Assembly (NCBI GenBank): GCA_023387135.1
Contig: JAEWIK010000310.1
Span: forward strand, 1 to 11,013
DNA: 11,013 bases
Source of the DNA: Actinomycetes bacterium
GTDB taxonomy: Bacteria > Actinomycetota > Actinomycetes > Propionibacteriales > Propionibacteriaceae
Direction of reading: 5' to 3'
Notes under the pieces: model-generated
Seen by the model: only the letters and a program-made list of their open reading frames with translations
The model's database searches: none
What the model was told of the DNA's origin: nothing
Shown: positions 5,864-11,013 of the stretch, one piece after another
How positions within the stretch are numbered: the stretch's first letter is position 1
How the letters are laid out: each line of letters begins with the position of its first letter
Translations under genes and position numbers: made by a program

Positions 5864-7267
5864 TCAGCCTGCGTTGGAGGGGGTGCGATCGAGCAGCGCC
5901 GCCGAGTGGTTCTGGACGGGGCCGATCCTCACCGAGGCCGCCGCGCCCAGCAGCGAGAGGACCGCCATGCTCGCCATGACGAGCCCGAAGGCCGCCTCGC
6001 CGACCCCGAGCGAGATCGCGTAGATCGTTCCGGCGAGGCCGCCCACCAGGGCGTTGCCGAGGGCCTCCCCCACCTGCAGCGACGACGTGTCCCTGCCCAG
6101 TTCCCCGGGTTGCGCGAGTTCCATGACCACCAGCGCGGCCGAGGTGTGCGACAGCCCCATGCCGGCCCCGCCGATCACCCAGCCCGCCACCACCAGCCAG
6201 GCGGACGCCCCGGGCACGAGCGCCGCCACAGCTATCAGCGCCGTGCCCGCGACAGTGACCAGCGTCCCGATGGTGACGATCGTGTCGCGCCGCACCCGCA
6301 GCCAGCGCTGCGACTGCGCCCAGCCGCCCACCGTCCAGCCCACCGAGCCGACGAGCACGCAGGCGGCGGCGACCTGCAGGTCGAGCCGCCAGACTGTGAC
6401 GAGCATGAGGGTAAGGAACGCCTCGACCCCGAAGTACGAGCCCGAACTCAGGGCCCGCACCCCCACGACCGCGGAGAGCCCGCGTCCCCACGGCCGGTAG
6501 CCGGGCGGCATGAGCGGCGGCAGCGCCACGACCAGCAGGCCGATGCCGAGCACCAGCCACAGCAGCGAGAGCGGCTCGATGTGCTGGCCCGCCCACTGCA
6601 GCAGCGTCGCTCCCAGGGCGACGAGACCCGCCATGACGAGGCTCGCCCTGGTGCCGGTCTTCTGTTCGGGAACCGGCAGGTCGAGGCTCAACAGCGGACG
6701 CAACAGCAGCCCGCCGGCGCCCAGCAGGAGCGGCAGCACCGACCAGAACACCCAGTGCCACGACAGGTTCTCGGCGAGCCACGCGGCGACGATCGGGCCC
6801 ACCAGCGTCGGCACCATCCACGCGATGGAGAAGCCCGTCATCATCCGCGCCCTCGCGTGACCCTCGAACGCCTGCGCCACGAGGATCATCACGCACACGT
6901 TCATCGCCCCGGCACCGAGGCCCTGGACGAAGCGGGCCAGCACCAGCAGCGGCATGGACACGGCGGTGGCGGCGAGGACCAGCCCGACCGCGAACACCAC
7001 GCCGCCCGCCAGCATCGGGCGCACCGGCCCGAGCCTGTCCGACGCCATGCCGGACGCGACGATCGTGAAGGTCTGGGAGATCATGAACGCCGTGAAGGCC
7101 CACGCGTAGAACTCGGGCTGCCCGAGGTCGGCCGAGGCCGCGGGCATGGCGGCGAGCACCGCCATGTACTCGAACGCGACGACTCCCACGCACAGCAGCA
7201 GGCCTACCTTGAGCGCCTGGCGCGGCTGCGTCGCTGGCCCTTCGACGGGCCGGCTGGTCTCGTCCAT
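5864..7267 (-). CDS. MFS efflux transporter
   Basis: A 467-residue integral membrane protein of the major facilitator superfamily, probably a proton-driven exporter. About 12 to 14 hydrophobic segments are visible, the first at residues 20-42. MFS motif A lies in the loop after the second segment: G73-M-A-S-D77-R78-L-G80-P-V-R. The fourth segment region carries A111-R-F-V-Q-G-L-G-A-G-A-M, typical of drug:proton antiporter subfamilies. An acidic residue, E33, sits inside the first segment, as in multidrug antiporters such as MdfA, where such a residue helps recognise cationic drugs. The N-terminus is short and cytoplasmic. The ATG at 7267 has GGAGGA 6 bases upstream. It is followed after 72 bases by marR on the same strand, which suggests a regulator/efflux unit. 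The substrate is unknown, and a sugar or metabolite exporter is also possible given malQ downstream. Confidence 0.9.
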   Translation of the reverse strand: MDETSRPVEGPATQPRQALKVGLLLCVGVVAFEYMAVLAAMPAASADLGQPEFYAWAFTAFMISQTFTIVASGMASDRLGPVRPMLAGGVVFAVGLVLAATAVSMPLLVLARFVQGLGAGAMNVCVMILVAQAFEGHARARMMTGFSIAWMVPTLVGPIVAAWLAENLSWHWVFWSVLPLLLGAGGLLLRPLLSLDLPVPEQKTGTRASLVMAGLVALGATLLQWAGQHIEPLSLLWLVLGIGLLVVALPPLMPPGYRPWGRGLSAVVGVRALSSGSYFGVEAFLTLMLVTVWRLDLQVAAACVLVGSVGWTVGGWAQSQRWLRVRRDTIVTIGTLVTVAGTALIAVAALVPGASAWLVVAGWVIGGAGMGLSHTSAALVVMELAQPGELGRDTSSLQVGEALGNALVGGLAGTIYAISLGVGEAAFGLVMASMAVLSLLGAAASVRIGPVQNHSAALLDRTPSNAG

Positions 7268-7347
7268 GCCACATCCTCCGCTGGGGACGGCGGCAGTCTC
7301 TCATGGATCGGGGGCCTCATCGGGAGTTCCGGCGGCGCCGGGGAGGG

Positions 7348-7353
7348 TAGCGT
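7348..7353 (+). promoter_or_regulatory. Possible -10 of the DUF3039 gene
   Basis: TAGCGT fits TANNNT in the 129-base divergent gap between the MFS gene and the DUF3039 gene. A start near 7360 would give a leader of about 37 bases that includes the purine-rich run 7376-7385. No recognisable -35 is present. I saw no clear transporter promoter on the other strand in this gap. Confidence 0.25.
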
Positions 7354-7396
7354 TGGCGGCTAGCGCGAGCTGCGCGGAGGGAGAGCAGGCGGGCCA

Positions 7397-7648
7397 GTGA
7401 CAGAGCAGGACACCAGAACCACCACGATCCTCGACGAACGGACCGAGTACCGGCTGGACGAGGGCGACCACGAGCGGTTCTCGCACTATGTCGACAAGGC
7501 GAAGCTCACCGAGGCCATGGTGATGGGGACGCCGGTGATAGCGCTGTGCGGCAAGGTGTGGGTCCCGTCCCGCAACCCCGACCGCTACCCGGTCTGCCCG
7601 GAGTGCAAGGAGATCTGGGAGTCGCTGCAGCCCGGCGACCAGGGCTGA
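7397..7648 (+). CDS. DUF3039 domain protein, possible zinc ribbon
   Basis: An 83-residue actinobacterial protein of the DUF3039 family, function unknown. It begins with a polar, probably flexible tail (1-20) and then H25-E-R-F-S-H30-Y-V. The conserved core is G44-T-P-V-I-A-L-C51-G-K-V-W-V-P-S-R-N-P, then P66-x-C-P-E-C70 with cysteines at 67 and 70. C51, C67, C70 and one of H25 or H30 could hold a metal ion in a small zinc-ribbon-like fold; this is inference from residue spacing. No signal peptide or membrane segment. The GTG start at 7397 has purine-rich sequence upstream (GGAGGGAGAG at 7376-7385), though at a long spacing. It is divergent from the MFS gene and ends only 3 bases from the convergent malic enzyme gene. 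Its neighbours do not suggest a role. Confidence 0.88.
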   Translation: MTEQDTRTTTILDERTEYRLDEGDHERFSHYVDKAKLTEAMVMGTPVIALCGKVWVPSRNPDRYPVCPECKEIWESLQPGDQG

Positions 7649-7651
7649 CGC

Positions 7652-9385
7652 CTACGGGACTATCGACCCCTCGGGCAGGATCTCCAGCCTGGGGTACTCC
7701 GGCTTCCACATCCTGAGGTAGATGTCGTTGACGGGCTGGGTCATGGGGCGCCGGGCGAGGCCCTGGCGCTCGGCGGTCTTCGCGACAGCCATGGCGACGG
7801 TCGCCGAGACCAGCCGCAGGTCGTTCATCGACGGCAGCAGGGACGCGCCGGGACGGTACTCGTTGACCAGGCCGGCCACCGCCTCAGCCGCCGCGTAGAT
7901 CATCTCGTCGCTCACCCTGCTCGACTGGACGGTGGAGACTCCGAGGCCGAGACCGGGGAAGATCAGCGCGTTGTTGGCCTGGGCGATGGTGTGGTAGACG
8001 TCGCCGTGCTTGATGGTGCCGAACGGGCTGCCGGTGGCGATCAGCGCGCGGCCGTCAGTCCACTCGAGGAGGTCGGCGGGGTGCGCCTCGATCCTGCTGG
8101 TCGGGTTCGACAGCGGCATGATGATCGGACGCTCGCAGGTCTCGGCCATGGCGCGGACGACGTCCTCGCCGAAGGCGCCGTGCTGCGCGGAGGTGCCGAT
8201 GAGGATGGTCGGCTGCACCTCGCGCACCACCTCGGCGAGCGTGATGCGGGACGGGTCGGCCACCGTCCATTCCGAGACCTCCGCCCGGCTGCGGGCGTAC
8301 GGCAACTGGAAGTCCCGCGCGCTGGCGGAGTCCTCGACGATCAGCCCGTGGCTGTTGAAGGCGTAGAACTGGGAGTGGCCGCCGTCGGACGTCCTGCCGG
8401 CCCTCGTCATGGCCTCCCGGATGATGTCGGCGATGCCGACCCCCGCGGTCCCCGCGCCGTAGATGACCACCCGGTGCTCGCCGAGCGGCTTGCCGGTCAG
8501 GCGGACGGCCGCCAGCACCGCCGACAGCACGACGGCTGCGGTCCCCTGGATGTCGTCGTTGAACGTGCAGATCTCACCCTTGTAGCGGTTGAGCAGCCGG
8601 TGCGCGTTGGACGGCCCGAAGTCCTCCCAGTGCAGCATCGCGTTGGGGAAGAGCTTGGTGACCGCCTTCACGAAGGTGTCGATGAACTCCTCGTAGCGCT
8701 CACCGCGCACCCTGGCATGGCGCTCGCCGAGGTAGAGGTCGCTGTTGAGCAGCCCGAGGTTGTCGGTGCCGACGTCGAGCACGACGGGGACCGCACGGCG
8801 GGGGTGGATGCCCGCCGCGGCGGTGTAGAGCGCCAGCTTGCCGATGGCGATCTGGATGCCGCCGATCCCCTGGTCCCCGATGCCGAGGATGCCCTCCGAG
8901 TCGGTGGCCACGACGAGGTCGACGTCGTCGGCGTCGAGCTCGAAGTCGCGCAGCGACTCCTCGACGAGCTCGGGATGGTCGATCGAGAGGAAGACTGCAC
9001 GCGCGCCGTGGTACTCGTGGCTGAACCTCTCGATCGCCTCCCCGATGGTCGGGGTGTAGACGATCGGCATCATCTCCTCGATGTGCTCGCTCAGCAGCCT
9101 GTAGAACAGCACCTCGTTGCGGTCGCGCAACTGCGACAACTGGATGAACTTCGCCAGCGGGGACGGCGACCTGTCGTACTGGGCGTAGACCCGCCGGAGC
9201 TGTTCCTCGATGGTGGTGACGCGGTTGGGCAGCAGGCCCGACAGCCCGAGGGCGCGGCGCTCCTCCAGCGTGAAGGCAGTCCCCCGGTTCGCCATCGGAT
9301 GGACGAGGATCAGCCGTCCGCGGGCGCTCACTCGCAGGACCGTCTCGCGCGAGGAGGTGTCGAGATCGAAGTCGCGCTGCCGCAT
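7652..9385 (-). CDS. maeA: Malic enzyme, NAD-dependent type
   Basis: A 577-residue cytoplasmic enzyme that decarboxylates malate to pyruvate and CO2 while reducing NAD (or NADP). It is the large, eukaryote- and E. coli MaeA-like form, not the roughly 400-residue or MaeB-phosphotransacetylase forms. Visible sites: Y110 in P-I-V-Y-T-P-T-I-G (catalytic Tyr), K183 in A-I-G-K-L-A-L-Y (catalytic Lys), metal ligands E254-D255 in W-E-D-F and D278 in F-N-D-D-I-Q-G-T-A, and the nucleotide fold G310-A-G-T-A-G-V-G. The P424-L-S-N-P-T-S-R-I-E and A450-T-G-S-P-F blocks of the C-terminal domain are also present. NAD over NADP preference is inferred from family and was not checked residue by residue. The ATG at 9385 has GGAAGGA 6 bases upstream. 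It is divergent from the SixA-like gene and tail-to-tail with the DUF3039 gene. Confidence 0.95.
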   Translation of the reverse strand: MRQRDFDLDTSSRETVLRVSARGRLILVHPMANRGTAFTLEERRALGLSGLLPNRVTTIEEQLRRVYAQYDRSPSPLAKFIQLSQLRDRNEVLFYRLLSEHIEEMMPIVYTPTIGEAIERFSHEYHGARAVFLSIDHPELVEESLRDFELDADDVDLVVATDSEGILGIGDQGIGGIQIAIGKLALYTAAAGIHPRRAVPVVLDVGTDNLGLLNSDLYLGERHARVRGERYEEFIDTFVKAVTKLFPNAMLHWEDFGPSNAHRLLNRYKGEICTFNDDIQGTAAVVLSAVLAAVRLTGKPLGEHRVVIYGAGTAGVGIADIIREAMTRAGRTSDGGHSQFYAFNSHGLIVEDSASARDFQLPYARSRAEVSEWTVADPSRITLAEVVREVQPTILIGTSAQHGAFGEDVVRAMAETCERPIIMPLSNPTSRIEAHPADLLEWTDGRALIATGSPFGTIKHGDVYHTIAQANNALIFPGLGLGVSTVQSSRVSDEMIYAAAEAVAGLVNEYRPGASLLPSMNDLRLVSATVAMAVAKTAERQGLARRPMTQPVNDIYLRMWKPEYPRLEILPEGSIVP

Positions 9386-9411
9386 GCGGTGTCCTTCCGG
9401 AATCGGCCCGG

Positions 9412-9431
9412 GCGCCAGGCCTGCGTGGCGC
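9412..9431 (-). repeat. Hairpin in the malic enzyme leader
   Basis: GCGCCA and TGGCGC form a perfect 6-pair stem with an 8-base loop, 27 to 46 bases upstream of the malic enzyme ATG. It would lie in the 5' leader if the promoter at 9449-9478 is real. It leaves the ribosome site (9392-9398) free. A regulatory role is unproven. Confidence 0.3.
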
Positions 9432-9448
9432 TCGCTGCCGGCAAGCCG

Positions 9449-9478
9449 AGGTTAGCGGGCATGGCGCTGCCAAGCGAA
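9449..9478 (-). promoter_or_regulatory. Putative malic enzyme promoter
   Basis: On the minus strand TTCGCT (9478-9473) and TAACCT (9454-9449) are 18 bases apart; the latter fits TANNNT. Transcription would start near 9442, giving a leader of about 57 bases that contains the 9412-9431 hairpin and a good ribosome site. The -35 is only partly consensus-like. Confidence 0.35.
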
Positions 9479-9517
9479 CACCGGGTTCCCGCCGGACCGC
9501 CCCGGGGCCGAGCACTC

Positions 9518-9532
9518 CCTCGTGCTACGAGG
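9518..9532. promoter_or_regulatory. Inverted repeat upstream of the SixA-like gene
   Basis: CCTCGT-GCT-ACGAGG has perfect 6-base arms and a 3-base centre. It ends 25 bases before the ATG at 9557 and 12 bases before the TAGGAT hexamer, so it would cover the -35 area. It could be an operator for an unknown regulator; no cognate regulator gene is evident nearby. Confidence 0.3.
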
Positions 9533-9543
9533 CTCAACCCTCT

Positions 9544-9549
9544 TAGGAT
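9544..9549 (+). promoter_or_regulatory. -10 or ribosome site of the SixA-like gene
   Basis: TAGGAT fits TANNNT and ends 8 bases before the ATG at 9557, the same spacing as at pncB. It also contains AGGA with an 8-base spacing, a usable ribosome site. The two readings exclude each other if this is the only promoter; the sequence does not decide. Confidence 0.35.
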
Positions 9550-9556
9550 GACCGGC

Positions 9557-10054
9557 ATGGCTGCGAAGACGCTGATCATCCTGCGCCACGCGAAATCGTC
9601 GTGGAACACCCCGTCCGCCGACCTGCAACGCCCGCTGGCCGAACGAGGGATCGCCGACGCCACGGCGGCGGGAGCCATCCTCGCCGGGTACGAGCTCGAC
9701 AGGGTGTTGTGCTCGACGGCGGTGCGTGCCCGGCAGACGTGGGAGCACGCGGTGGCGGGCGGGGCCGCCTGCGACGACGTCGACTACTCCGAAGCCATCT
9801 ACCACGCGTGGCCGGACGAGTTGCTCGGCGAGCTGCGGGAGCTCGGCGAGGACGTGGAGACAGCGCTGCTCATCGGCCACCAGCCGACGCTCAGCGACCT
9901 CGTCGTGGAACTCGCCCGCCAGTCGAAGAAGGTGGACGCCGTGCGCGAGCGCTTTCCGACCTGCGCGCTCGCCGTCCTCACCCACAAGGGTCCCTGGCAG
10001 ACGCTGGGCCGCGGCAACGCCTCCCTCACGCGCTACGAAATCCCCCGCGGCTGA
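9557..10054 (+). CDS. SixA-like histidine phosphatase
   Basis: A 165-residue protein of the histidine phosphatase (phosphoglycerate mutase-like) superfamily, SixA branch. The N-terminal L9-R-H11-A-K-S-S-W holds the nucleophilic His, the usual SixA variant of the R-H-G motif. S53-x-x-x-R57-A-R59-Q-T supplies the phosphate-binding Arg, E79 is a likely general acid, and I106-G-H108-Q-P-T holds the second active-site His. Length matches the short SixA-type proteins with no extra domain. E. coli SixA dephosphorylates a phosphohistidine on a phosphotransferase-system protein; the substrate of actinobacterial members is not known to me. The ATG at 9557 fits homology; an in-frame ATG at 9548 would add three residues. 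The frame stays open about 1,560 bases further upstream, but only as a shadow of the malic enzyme gene. It is convergent with ahcY, with an 8-base gap. Confidence 0.92.
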   Translation: MAAKTLIILRHAKSSWNTPSADLQRPLAERGIADATAAGAILAGYELDRVLCSTAVRARQTWEHAVAGGAACDDVDYSEAIYHAWPDELLGELRELGEDVETALLIGHQPTLSDLVVELARQSKKVDAVRERFPTCALAVLTHKGPWQTLGRGNASLTRYEIPRG

Positions 10055-10059
10055 GCCGC
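10047..10059. terminator. Short hairpin around the SixA-like gene stop codon
   Basis: GCGGC and GCCGC pair perfectly with the stop codon TGA as the loop. Five pairs and no U-tract make it a weak terminator candidate at the 8-base convergent junction with ahcY. It may be chance in this G/C-rich DNA. Confidence 0.25.
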
Positions 10060-10062
10060 CTC

Positions 10063-11013
<951 letters not shown>

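Noticed and set aside
5271..7304. A 677-codon minus-strand frame covering both the MFS and marR region
   Set aside because: It is in a different frame from both genes and its translation is Arg/Gly/Ala-rich without family signatures.
5648..7363. A 571-codon plus-strand frame opposite the MFS and marR genes
   Set aside because: Arg/His/Gln/Pro-rich low-complexity translation, typical of an antisense shadow. The minus-strand frames give a proper MFS protein and a MarR protein.
7991..9556. Open frame that would extend the SixA-like protein by about 520 residues
   Set aside because: The extension is antisense to the malic enzyme and has no domain. SixA similarity starts at the ATG 9557 and the length from there is normal.

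Overview
This is chromosomal DNA from a high-G+C Gram-positive bacterium (Actinomycetota). The evidence is the strong G/C bias at third codon positions, GTG starts, the actinobacterial-type ClpS and DUF2017 pair beside pncB, a DUF3039 gene, and an S-adenosylhomocysteine hydrolase of the long type. The overall look (long MalQ with an N-terminal extension, PncA close to the mycobacterial enzyme) would fit a Propionibacteriaceae-like or related actinomycete. I cannot name a genus from sequence alone.

Layout, left to right. Positions 1-143 hold no gene but contain a strong imperfect inverted repeat (4-48) and a possible leftward promoter. A leftward pair clpS-DUF2017 (1015-144) overlaps by 4 bases. 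It is divergent from a rightward NAD-salvage pair pncB-pncA (1121-3036), which overlaps by one base. A leftward run follows: MFS transporter (7267-5864), MarR-family regulator (5791-5300) and malQ 4-alpha-glucanotransferase (5217-3046). A near-perfect palindrome lies between the transporter and marR genes. Then come a small rightward DUF3039 gene (7397-7648), a leftward malic enzyme (9385-7652), a rightward SixA-like histidine phosphatase (9557-10054) and the 3' part of a leftward ahcY (10063 to the right edge). There is no gene-free stretch longer than 300 bases.

Function: the window is mostly core metabolism and housekeeping. PncA and PncB convert nicotinamide to nicotinate and then to nicotinate mononucleotide. 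ClpS delivers N-degron substrates to ClpAP/ClpCP. MalQ remodels maltodextrins and glycogen breakdown products. Malic enzyme links malate to pyruvate. AhcY clears S-adenosylhomocysteine. The MFS/MarR pair looks like a small drug- or metabolite-efflux module with autoregulation.

I saw no mobile element, CRISPR array, tRNA, rRNA or obvious foreign island, and no clear undescribed multi-gene system. The points most worth a second look are the DUF2017 protein coupled to ClpS, the MarR operator and its placement, probable leaderless transcription of pncB, the repeat at the left edge, and three tail-to-tail gene junctions of only 3 to 9 bases with no classical terminators.
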